Source: Exophiala sp. HKRS030 (taxonomy: Eukaryota > Ascomycota > Eurotiomycetes > Chaetothyriales > Herpotrichiellaceae). Taken from it: DNA of 64,000 bases. The notes under the pieces are model-generated. The model did no database searches and was not told where the DNA came from. It saw nothing but the letters and a program-made list of their open reading frames with translations. Position 1 is the stretch's first letter; every line of letters begins with the position of its first letter. The position numbers and the translations under genes are program-made. Location of the stretch: NCBI GenBank assembly GCA_023897205.1, contig JAHWDD010000003.1, positions 2,731,665 through 2,795,664 on the forward strand, given 5' to 3'. Below are positions 36,207 to 46,016 of the stretch, in pieces.

Positions 36207-37493
36207 ATGGCACCAGTCGCAAGCCTTGCGAAGGCCCAAGCACCAATCAATGAGAAGATAGCTCAGTTGACTATGACTAATAGTCTCTCAAATGGTTTAC
36301 AACACACTCAGGTCAATAGAATTCAACACGTCCACGGAAGGAACTCAGAAGCACCCCATCTTAGCTCATACGGTAATCCATCATTACATGTTACACCACA
36401 ACACAAGATCGACCTTAGAGATACAGAAGTTCCTCAGCCTAATGCCACTCAAGCATTAATCCACGTCCGCGCCAGTGGGATATGCGGATCAGATTTGCAC
36501 CTATGGCACCGTGGTGCAATTGGGCCTTTGACTGTTGATTGCGACAATATTTTAGGCCATGAGGCATCGGGCGTGGTGCTGAGCGTTGGTTCAGACGTGA
36601 ACAATTTACGGCCTGGAGACAGAGTTGCCATCGAACCGGGTGTGCCCTGTCATAAATGCTTTCTATGCGCGTCTGGAAAGTACAATCTTTGCGAGTCTGT
36701 GGAATTTGCTGGGGTGGGCTATGCTGGGAGCATTCGTCGATTCATGGTGCATGATGCCCGATATTGTCACAAGATACCAGATTCGATGACATTCTCACAA
36801 GGAGCGCTGCTCGAGCCGCTATCGGTCATAGCCCACGCAATCCGGCAGTGTAAAGGCTCAGTGCAACTAGGACGACCACTACTGGTCTGTGGTGCCGGTC
36901 CGATAGGGTTGATTGCATTGGCCGCCGCGAGGGCGTCAGGGGCTTGGCCGCTGGTGATAACCGACGTACAGAAATCGAGGCTTGACTTTGCTCAGAAATT
37001 CGTTCCTGGAACACTGGTCTATCATGTGCAGCAAGATAAACCCCCTCTACAATGCTCTGAAGAGATCCGAGAACTATTCGGATGCGGAACTGGCCGTGAC
37101 ATCAACGAGGGCATTCCAGCACCCAACGAGTACTATGCGCCGACTACCGTTCTGGAATGTACGGGGATAGAGTCCAGCGTCATAACTGCTGCATACAGCT
37201 GTCGACGGGCAGGAGTCGTCATGGTTGTCGGTGTCGGGCGCAGTACTATGAACAATTTACCGTTCATGTATCTCAGCCTGGCAGAGATTGAATTGAAGTT
37301 CATCAATAGATACGTTGACACATGGCCGTCAGCTATCGCTGCCCTATGCAATGGACAGGTTCTGAACCTTGATGCGCTGGTCACTCATACCTTTCCATTA
37401 AGCAAAGCCGTGGAAGCAATGGAGCTCTCTGCGGACCGATCCAAAGGAAGTATTAAAGTGCAGATTGTAGACGACATGGAAATAACGCTATGA
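36207..37493 (+). CDS. L-arabinitol 4-dehydrogenase-like zinc MDR
   Basis: This intact 428-residue zinc-dependent polyol dehydrogenase should oxidise a pentitol or hexitol to a ketose with NAD+. It is closest in pattern to fungal LAD1: GICGSDLHLW, GAIGPLTVDCDNILGHEASG, GDRVAIEPGVPC and LLEPLSVIAHAI. Catalytic zinc ligands are Cys93, His118, Glu119 and probably Glu203. The structural zinc site is Cys148, Cys151, Cys154 and Cys162. The Rossmann motif is CGAGPIGL at 228-235. The frame opens from a GTG, but the first ATG at 36207 is used; the N-terminal extension of about 60 residues is longer than usual, so translation could start at Met23. It converges on an aldose-reductase gene, making a reductase/dehydrogenase pair as in fungal pentose catabolism. 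Whether it is true LAD1 or a paralogue for another sugar is open. Confidence 0.87.
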   Translation: MAPVASLAKAQAPINEKIAQLTMTNSLSNGLQHTQVNRIQHVHGRNSEAPHLSSYGNPSLHVTPQHKIDLRDTEVPQPNATQALIHVRASGICGSDLHLWHRGAIGPLTVDCDNILGHEASGVVLSVGSDVNNLRPGDRVAIEPGVPCHKCFLCASGKYNLCESVEFAGVGYAGSIRRFMVHDARYCHKIPDSMTFSQGALLEPLSVIAHAIRQCKGSVQLGRPLLVCGAGPIGLIALAAARASGAWPLVITDVQKSRLDFAQKFVPGTLVYHVQQDKPPLQCSEEIRELFGCGTGRDINEGIPAPNEYYAPTTVLECTGIESSVITAAYSCRRAGVVMVVGVGRSTMNNLPFMYLSLAEIELKFINRYVDTWPSAIAALCNGQVLNLDALVTHTFPLSKAVEAMELSADRSKGSIKVQIVDDMEITL

Positions 37494-37643
37494 TGTTCGC
37501 AAAGACGTCTTGCTTTCCGATTGTTCTTAGACTCTAAAGAGAAGTATCCTCAGTTGCATCCGATATAGATCTCTAAGCTTGCAGATAAAATATCTTGTTC
37601 TCGTCGCGAAGATCTAATGTCATCTTCGAAATTTATTTATCGA

Positions 37644-38733
37644 TCAAGCAAATATCCTTAAAGGCTGATGAAGATAGAAGCCCGGGTCGTTGAATCTCAA
37701 TCCTTGATCAAGTGCACTGATGGCCTCGACCTCATCTTTGGTCAAGTCAAATGTTCCGTTCCCGACCTCCAAATTCTGCTGCAATCGATCGTAATTATTG
37801 GACTTTGGAATAACGGCAATCCCACGCTGTGTTGCCCATCGAAGTAATATTTGTGCAGGCGTTTTCCCGACTCGAGAAGCCGCAGTCCTTACCACGCCGA
37901 TATCAAAAAGAAGAGGGATATCCGCGGCACGAGCGCGAAATGCTGGCGGCAATTCCAGGAAACTTTGGGACCGAACGATGAGTATGCCGTGATAGGGATT
38001 CTTTCTTCAAAAGCCAGCTTGACCAATTCGGGTTGGACAAGGTAGGGGTGGTGTTCAATCTGCAAGGATGAAATCGGGTGGCGAGCATATGTTTGGATGT
38101 CATAGATTAGCTGAGCTTGTGCATTCGAGATCCCAATTGATCGTGCGATTCCAGAGTCGACTACCTCTTCCATTGCCTTCCAAGTTTCTTGAATGGAGAC
38201 TTGTGCTTTAGCAATAGTTTTCCGTTCTTTTTCCATCCACCAAGCCTTGAACTCCGGTCAGTTCGGAATATAAAATCAAATTCAGCAACTGACAGGATAT
38301 TTTAATTCATCTGGGTCGATGTACTTGAGAGCAACTGGGAAATGAATCAGGTAGAGGTCAAGATACTCTAAAGCCCAACTCTCATTTTGCCTCTCAGCCA
38401 TTTTTAGGACATGCTCTCTGGCATGATAATTGTTCCACAGTTTTGTCGTGACGAATATTTCTTCTCGCGTTACAATGCCTTCTCGGATTGCGCGCCTGAT
38501 CCCTTGTCCGGCTTCCTTTTCGTTTTGATAGTCGTATGCTCCATCGAACAGCCGGTATCCTACTCTAATTGCCTATTCAACATTAATAGACATTTTCCCT
38601 TAGCCTGTCTTGAAGAGCGAAGACGTACATCGTAGACCACGTCAGCTGCTTTCTCGGCGGGAACCTTCCATAGACCAAACCCAACAAGAGGCATGTTGTG
38701 CCCGCTAGCCAAAGATATAGTACCGCGTGACAT
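37644..38733 (-). CDS. Aldo-keto reductase (xylose/aldose reductase type)
   Basis: This 328-residue NAD(P)H-dependent aldose reductase should reduce an aldose to its alditol. Exons are 38733-38629, 38572-38294 and 38245-37644, with introns of 56 and 48 nt in phase 0. The catalytic tetrad is Asp45, Tyr50, Lys79 and His112, in [20 protein letters not shown] and LYLIHFPV. The coenzyme motif [13 protein letters not shown] is near residue 270, as in fungal xylose reductases. One missing base in the G run 37967-37969 splits the frame in the segment SFGPQSFLELP; restoring it joins both halves. It converges with the alditol dehydrogenase about 150 bp away. The two enzymes could run successive steps of a pentose or deoxysugar pathway. 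The substrate is inferred from the cluster. Confidence 0.88.
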
Positions 38734-39391
38734 ATTCCCAATTAGAACACAAACAATTCCAATTCTACAGGAACAGGCTAAGGAAATGAGATCGCAGAAA
38801 TGAAGGCCGCTGTACTCCTCATATGATAGGAGCTTCAATTCACGATATGAGAAACCAGGAAGGTCGAGGACAAACAAAGTCGATATTACACACGTGTCCC
38901 GGTCGAAGCCTATATATCTTTGTGATGAGTATTGTTGACGGAGCCTCCACTTACTAAAACTGGCGAGCGTAAGAGTGGTAGGTACATGCGCGACCCGCTA
39001 GGCACCTCTCCTTAGGGCTGTATTTGTACCTTTGTTCCACACATCAGAAACCACAAGTGAGGCTAGTCTCTATCATGGCTTCGAAAGTGGACGTACTGAC
39101 CGAAAACAATTGAAACTCGAGTATTGTGAGAAATAACAGGGAAAATTCAATATTTCCTACTGAGAGGATATTATTTTTTCCAATCTTAAGGGTTGTGTGT
39201 GTTAAGATTCTGCCTTGTTTGTGGTGGATTGACCATTTGAGATTGTATACATCGTCTGGTGGAATCATGTTGTCTGATCAGCGTGAACATGTTCATCAGT
39301 CTTCCACGTATTAACTATATTTCGTAGATGGTTGGTCGCATATCTGCGTTTATCCTAATCTACCACTCACCCAATCATATCTTTTAGTGGT
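38734..39391. other. No gene seen; AKR promoter
   Basis: The stretch between the aldose reductase start and the 3' end of the GT25 gene holds no supported coding region. AT-rich sequence near 39120-39260 shows no structure I can name. Confidence 0.45.
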
Positions 39392-40541
39392 TCAGATTCC
39401 CCACACAGGTTCCATACATTCAGAGTCGAATAGTGCTTTACACCGGGCACTCTTCATGATATCACCTGTGCTTCCCCTAACCAATTCAAAGGTAGATTCA
39501 TCTACCTCATTCCCCAGTCCATCCCCTACATTAACGAGACTGAGATACCCAGCTTCTCTGGGTGGCTCGTAGTGATTCATGACCTGCGGGTTGATCACAA
39601 GGCAGCGTAGTACCCCGGAGCGACAATTATTGCCCAGGGAAACGTCAAACGCTTCGTCAGCGCCACGGCCTACGGCATTCAGTACTTTCTGTGCGCTCTG
39701 CTTGGTAACGGCATACCCAAAACTGCAAACTGTCGTTGCCGAAACCTGTACTGCTCGATGGCCTTCTGCAAGCTCTCCTCTCAGATCGGGCTTCGACCAG
39801 CTCGAGTATAAGTTAGTCTTGCAACGAGACTCATCAGCATATACAAGAGGGGTGGTATCCAGTCTTCGAGGGATGCACCGCAATGTCCGATCCACAAGAT
39901 GTCCCAGTCAGCTCCGTATGGTGTCGGATCAGTGTCGGGAACATTGGTGTACATGCGCACATTATCTGATATCAATTTGATCTGGCTTTTGATTCTTACG
40001 TCCCAGTCAACATCGTCCTCGACGATCAGCGCAGTCTGAAGATCTGAAGCAATGACATGTTTCAGGAGGTCAATATGAGAGAGCCATGCTGTCGCTGCGC
40101 CGCGAAGAGGTGTGATTGCACCTCGATCAGCACCGATCTTCGCGAAAGCCAGGAGGAGTTCCTCTGGATTATGTGGTTGTGGTGGGACAGTGAACTCTAA
40201 GCCTGTAAGATCAGCAGCCGCTTTGAGCCCTCTAGTGCGCCAACTAGGTTTCGTCGAAAGGACCAGTAGTTTCTGAAACTAAGGTCAAGTTAGCATCTAA
40301 AACAATAGCTCTATACACCTTATTCGAAGGACGAATGCAAGGGGTTCAGCAAGACTAACCCGAGCGTCGAATTTGCTGCGGCATCCCTTGGGCCAGGTTT
40401 CTTGGTCGCGAAGAAAGCCCTGACATTCTCATGTCTTGTTGCAGACTTCGGCAGAAGTCCGAAAAAGAGAAAGAGGAGGAAAATTGCAGAGGCAACTTGG
40501 AGTCGATAATGTGTCCAGGCGCCATACTTAGCAAGGAACAT
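39392..40541 (-). CDS. Glycosyltransferase family 25 type II membrane protein
   Basis: This protein of about 357 residues is a fungal GT25-type glycosyltransferase, a family related to bacterial LPS/capsule transferases and collagen galactosyltransferases. A short N-terminal part holds a signal anchor (VASAIFLLFLFFGLL), which places it in the Golgi or ER membrane. Exon 2 (40278-39392) carries FQKLLVLSTKPSWRTRG, ITPLRGAATAWLSHIDLLKH and the metal-binding-like motif IVEDDVDW, then DWDILWIGHCG and VCSFGYAVTKQSAQKVL. One missing base in the G run 39849-39852 splits the frame after LEDWIPP. The intron is about 80 nt: donor GTCTTG at 40355 keeps frame, while the better-looking GTTAGT at 40359 needs one more base in the G run beside it. 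The acceptor substrate is unknown. Confidence 0.82.
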
Positions 40542-41780
40542 ATTAGCTGCACTTCGAAGATCTCATGATTAGATGAGATTGAGCAGTGTCAACATCTGCG
40601 ACTCTTCAAGGCTGGTGATCACTTTCCGAGACCGGCGGGTCACCAATGCCTCTTTGTGTGCTTTTCTTTGTAGAATTCTGCAAATTGTACTGGAAGTTGT
40701 CTGAATCATCACACTGCAGTGCAGGGCACGGGATGTAGACCCACTGCGCGCTGTAAGGGACTTGATATGCCAATTGGATTTCACCTTTGCTTTCATTTCC
40801 TTTTTGAAATCAATATCCATGCCCACGTCAACATGCAGCCTTGCGTGCCAGTTTTGAACCCGCATAAGTAGTCTTGAGATGAGGGTTGAAATCATCCAAT
40901 TCAAATGTCATCCTCGCACCAGCTAGATTCTATCACGGCGCTGAAAGGTGATGGCACAAGTGAGGTACGTTTGCATATCTATTAGAAAACGCGAATAGTA
41001 CTGAGTAATCCTGGTCAGTACAAAGGGGCAATCCTACGGAAGTGTCTGGGAAAACCCTCTTTGAGCCATATACTGACTGTGCTAAGGATGACTTCGGCAG
41101 CTGTTATCACAGGGGCAGATGTGAACATTAAGTGCACGACAGGATCGACTGCCTTGTAGATCATGAATGACATTGGACCCTGTGTGCTGGTCGCGGATAC
41201 GGGCTCCGCTTCAATCTAGAAGGCTCGGGGTAATATAACGATACCTTGAACAAAGGGCCGGAACGACTAGAACATTCATAGGTGCTAGCAACAGGTGCAT
41301 ATAGTGGCCTCCAGACGAGGTAGGCATTCTCTTATGTAGGACTGACCATGTCCTAAGGGTTGTTTGGTCGCATTCGTGCTTGCGACTTACAGTAGCTGAG
41401 GTGGATGTTGAAAATATGCCCAGGAGTCTAGGTGGCAAGACTTCTATCACACATTGTCGTGGTTGTATTGCATGTGATTTCCCAGATGACGATAGTAGGC
41501 ACTATCTACTTGTAGTAAGTCTCTGCCTATGGTTTTGCCTCATCTAGGATCCATGCGTCGCTAGGTTGACAGACTTGTTAGAAATGTTGTTGTGGGAAGC
41601 AGAGGTCAAGAATGACCAAGGGATGCTCCTTCCGTTCACGTGACCCTCAAAGTCACCTGACACTTTGAAAGAACTCCGACTTCGCCGTTTACGTTTCCCA
41701 TCGTTTCTGCCTTCGATGAAAACCCGCATCTTACCACCATCATCCGGACTTCATTTACACTCTCCTCGTCTTAAATTCCA
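40542..41780. other. No gene seen; about 1.2 kb intergenic
   Basis: I find no supported gene here. The minus-strand frame at 40569-40904 resembles no family. A CACGTG word occurs near 41636-41642, about 140 bp upstream of the next gene and on its promoter side. Confidence 0.45.
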
Positions 41781-43257
41781 ATGGTGGTACCCCCAGAAAC
41801 TGAAGATCACCTCGCGCCCCTTATTCAATCCCTAGTCCTTGGATTCGAAACACTCTTGAAAACTGTTCATGACCAACGGCAGAAGGAAAAAGTTCTGCGA
41901 GAGAGGCTTGACTTCGCCGCAAATGAGGTACCACTCACTGCATTCTACTTTGCCCAATCCCCTTCCTATCATGATGAGAATCATTTGATTAGCTCTAGAT
42001 CAAGAGTTGCCTTGGCAGCGATGAGCGACATTTGCATGTATTACCTGAACTTACAATTTTCACTACTCTTGTTGGACCCAATTTCGACATCAAGTACTGA
42101 CATTTGCATTCCAGTACGAGAGAATCATAGCCGCAGATGGCAGTGCAACGCACGAATCAGTGGACTCCAGCGAAGTAGTCAGACATCTACGTCAGCCGGT
42201 AGATGAAATTCTAGATCCAGATTCCTCCTCGGTGATCAAGAAGGCGAAATTACAAATCCATACCTACAAATCCACCCTTCAAAAATCTCAGCAGAAGATG
42301 GCCAGTGGTCGATGTCCGATGACTGGGGCAGTCCCTGATCCCGAGGACATGGAACATGATTTTACTACCCCAGGCAAACAAGGCAACCTCGGATGTCCCT
42401 TTGCGAGAATGGCTGCCAAAGGAGAAGAAAACGCTGCAAATGGAGTGGACGATCCTGTTGCGGCCGAATTTCACCAAGAAGTAGCCTCAGTAAGATCTCG
42501 TCGGACAGAGGGTCGGCCGGTCGGCGCATGTCCAATTCGGTTCCTCGATCAACACTCACCTGAAGAAATTGCCCAATACTTTGAAAACCACAAACACGAG
42601 ATCCCGCGAAGTCATGAGATTTGCGTCAGGCGATATCAAGGCAATGAGAACAGTGTGCGTCAATTGGATGCAAAGTATGGTAGTCTAGTCAACATGATTC
42701 AGGGGTTGGGAGTTAAGCACAAGGCATATTTACCAGAGAAAGATCGAATCGAGGCGCAAGACAATGTGCCGGATGAAGCGGTCGAAAAATGGGCAGAGAA
42801 TGTGGATCCACAACGAGAAATGCAGGCCGAGGTGCAGGCTGATCCATCAGCATTAGAAAATGAAGAGCCTCGAATCTCTCGTTTTGATCAACCTTTGAGA
42901 GAAATCAGGGTTGGTGAATCGCCGAGCCGGCCATGGGGCATCTCAGTTCCTCTTGACAAGGAGCCTTCACCAAGTGCTTTGCAATCTGAAGCTGGCGTGG
43001 ACGATCTGAAAATTACAGCCGATATTCCTCAAGCTCCGAGGGTCACTGCGGGCAAATGCCCTGTCGATCACACGAAAATTATGGATCAAGAACAGAAGCC
43101 ACCAGTACAAAGTGCACCTGTTCACGATGGAGGACAACCAAAACCAGGCCCTCAAATTGTCTTCAATGGTCCTGTCTTCTTCGGTTACTCTGCGGAGCAA
43201 GTTGCCATGTTGCTTCAGACTGGGAATCTAGGGACTTTTAAGACAGCGTCAGGCTGA
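41781..43257 (+). CDS. Conserved hypothetical protein with four Cys-Pro (heme-regulatory-type) motifs
   Basis: I do not recognise a named family for this protein of about 429 residues. Exons are 41781-41927 and 42115-43257, with a 187-nt intron that keeps frame. The first 90 residues look helical and coiled. The rest is hydrophilic and low in structure but contains four Cys-Pro dipeptides, each followed by a hydrophobic residue: GRCPM, LGCPF, GACPI and GKCPVDH. These fit the heme regulatory motif (CP plus hydrophobic, with a nearby His in the last case). No signal peptide or membrane segment is seen. A heme- or redox-sensing role is possible but is inference from the motifs. The protein ends with a hydrophobic, aromatic segment (IVFNGPVFFGYSAEQVAMLL) that looks folded and may be the conserved part. 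Confidence 0.72.
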
Positions 43258-44826
43258 TGCTTACACGAGGTTTATATTTATAATTTGTAGCGTTCTGAGC
43301 GAGATTCACGATCGAAATGAGATTCTTTTTTTCAATGTGGACAACATCCAAACAAATCATCTTTTCCAGAAAACGTAAATTACCACTAGAATGTAGGACG
43401 CAAGGAGTCAACCTCCTCATGAGAGCGAGCGCAAGCCTGCAAAAACAAAGCCTGACCACACCCGAGTCGAAACTGAACTATGAAGGTCCTTTTTAATAGG
43501 TAATCAAAAACCAATTAAATTGTTCTAGCAACCAAAAGTGTGAAAGAATATCCACCAACTCTGGTAGACGGCATCCGCAGAATGCAGACCGCCGTCACCG
43601 TGACTTCCGAGGAAGAGCCTGATTGAAGGACAAGCAGTTGGAAAGTGAGTGTTGCAAAAGTTCCCTTCCGCTCGCGTGAAAAATTCCCATTTGAGAGGCT
43701 TTCCAGATCTAGGAATTGTCCCCCTTGTGCTGGGTGTCTCGTAGGGAAGGAAAAAAGAATTGAGTGAAGAGGCAGAGGAATGACAGTTGATGGTAGATCG
43801 TAGCAAATGCCCGTTGGGAAAATATATAATACCTTTGAGGGTCCTTCCACAGCTCTTTGTGCTTGGGAGCTTGAATTGTTAGTTAGGACAGGAGGCTCTA
43901 GGCTGACTGACTTCGTTCAGTTCTACACCAATTATGCGCATCGATTGTGAAGTGCAGTACAGGACATCGTGCCTGACTGCCTGATATTGATCATGTGATG
44001 CAACAGCTTCGACACCTGAGTCTTCTCGTCTCATGCTGTTGGTGATATGTCTGTGATGTTGAACATCGAAAAAGAGATGTCGGTCGTCCGTCGAATATTG
44101 CCATGAAAGATTTTGGACATGAATTGCTTGGCGTTATGAGCCAAAGTGGACTAGCGTGGTCATATTTCTTGGCACTCATCCCTTGAAGCTTGAAGCGAAT
44201 GGATACAGCATACGTACTGGTCTGCTTAACTCTCCGGCACCGCCATGCTACATAATGAGGCATCGCATGCGGTACTGCAAGGCATAGCGAGTTGCAGAAT
44301 CAAGACTCAGACGCCTGAAGGCTATTTTGATAGCAAGAAAGATCACAGAATGCCAGTTTGACTGGTGCCTTCTTTTTTTCACACCAACATCGATGCATTG
44401 CCTTGCCTGCGATCTACCTATCTGATTGCTAGCTCGTAAGAGCAAATTCATGTCCCTCCCTATGACTGAGAGCCCGGTATCCTCGTTCTGGTACACATCA
44501 CAATGGGATGCCTCTGGTTTTCATGCATATGCCTTTTTCCTCATTCGTTTTTAGACATGAAGTCTAGACGTATCGCAGAGATATATGTATATGTTTTGTT
44601 TCCATCCTTGGAGCTATCCGCCTTGATGCCTATCCAATTTTTAACGCCATGATCTGCCTGGGTTGTTTCCTGTTCCAGGGAAAGAAGACAAATAGAGATT
44701 CAGGTATGTACTGAGGATTGAGTCAGGACCAAAGTGTGGCATTGTACCCACTCCCGGTTGCGGCAGCACAGTCCCTCTCCTGGTAAGGGAAAATTGTAGC
44801 GGATAGTGTCTTCTGAAGGTCGAGCC
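43258..44826. other. No gene seen; convergent 3' ends
   Basis: This 1.57-kb spacer separates the stops of two convergent genes. Open frames such as 43515-43850 and 44248-44496 on the minus strand are short and featureless. Confidence 0.45.
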
Positions 44827-45054
44827 TTACGTGCCCGCCGAGCGATACCTTTGCTGCCTGAGTTCACCAAACGCCTCTTCCAGGTTCCGTTGTCGAGTTT
44901 CCCGCATGTACTCCTTCTGCGAGTCGGACTGGGTGAAGTTGTGACCTGCATCGTCTATCTTGCCAGATAGCCTGTGCACTGCATAACCCACGGTGATCAA
45001 GGCCGCAGCACCGAATATGCATATCACGATGATCGCTTCGTTCGAGATAGGCAT
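44827..45054 (-). CDS. Small single-pass membrane protein
   Basis: This 75-residue frame has an N-terminal transmembrane segment (AIIVICIFGAAALITVGYAV, residues 7-26). A charged, coiled-coil-like tail follows, with the motif QKEYMRETRQRN. I recall short fungal hypothetical proteins of this plan (start, helix, then a YMREVR-like stretch), so I treat it as a real gene rather than noise. The ATG at 45054 gives the helix directly at the N-terminus, and no intron is needed. The first few residues are uncharged, so the tail with its basic residues may face the cytosol. Its role is unknown. Confidence 0.6.
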   Translation of the reverse strand: MPISNEAIIVICIFGAAALITVGYAVHRLSGKIDDAGHNFTQSDSQKEYMRETRQRNLEEAFGELRQQRYRSAGT

Positions 45055-46016
45055 ATCTGAAATGGTTGAGTGAGTGTATATGACTTGAAGCTGCTTCCTT
45101 GGTTCGCACTGTTTTCGCGGCTCAGGAGATGATGGTCAGGGTTAGGGTGTCGACGATCGTCTTGCTAGCCCGGGCTGGAAGAGCAGGCAGTAAGAAGGGG
45201 ATGCTGTTTCTTGCTAATTTTGACAGGACCAAGAGTTCGTCGGACGATGATCAAGGCAGTCTCGATACTGCCGTCTCGGATACTGATGTGAGAGTAGGTT
45301 GGGTTATCGTGGTGTTGGTACATGAACGAGACCATATTTCCTCCCCTATATATCATGTTGCCGCCTAGGCCTCCCGTTACAACAAGGCTACCTCAATCAA
45401 AGCCCCAGGGGTGAGATATGAGTGGTCGGCTCGGGTTGTGGAGACCATTGAGTCTTGGTAAGTGGGTCTCGGTTCCAGAACTTGGCCCTAGTTTCGGTCG
45501 ACGCACCACACCAAACTCTCAAAGAAGAGTATAGCACCACAAGTCGGGAGATGATTCCTCCATGACCTCTTTAGCTTGAACGGTGATTAGACAGGCCCGT
45601 CAGGCGGGACCTTGCTTTGCAGGTGAGCGGCTGGCTGGCAGATGAACAACAAGCAACGTGGCTGGTAGTCAGAAACCAATTCGGTGCGACGTGCCGCTGG
45701 TCGCATGATCTCCGTTCTTCGCAAACTGCAGTGCGCTGAACATCTTGCGGCATGTCTCCTCATGAAATTCGAGGATTGGAGTTCTCTCGTGCTCTTGTTT
45801 CGGACTTCTTGTCCCCGCAAAGCATTTGCCGTTGACGGGATAGGCAGTAATTCGCAACAGTATGCGACACTGGTTCAAATATCTGCACTTTGCGCCGTGT
45901 CTGCTGTTTCATCCTTCACTTAGCTACTGTGTCATTGTGTCAACTGCTGTATGTCATCGCCAATAATAAGATAGACAACCGAGTTGGCGTGCATACTAGC
46001 AGGCACTCGTAGTTGT
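45055..46016. other. No gene seen
   Basis: No coding region is supported in this spacer between the small membrane protein start and the 3' end of the third regulator. Overlapping minus-strand frames near 45571-45878 look random. Confidence 0.45.
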
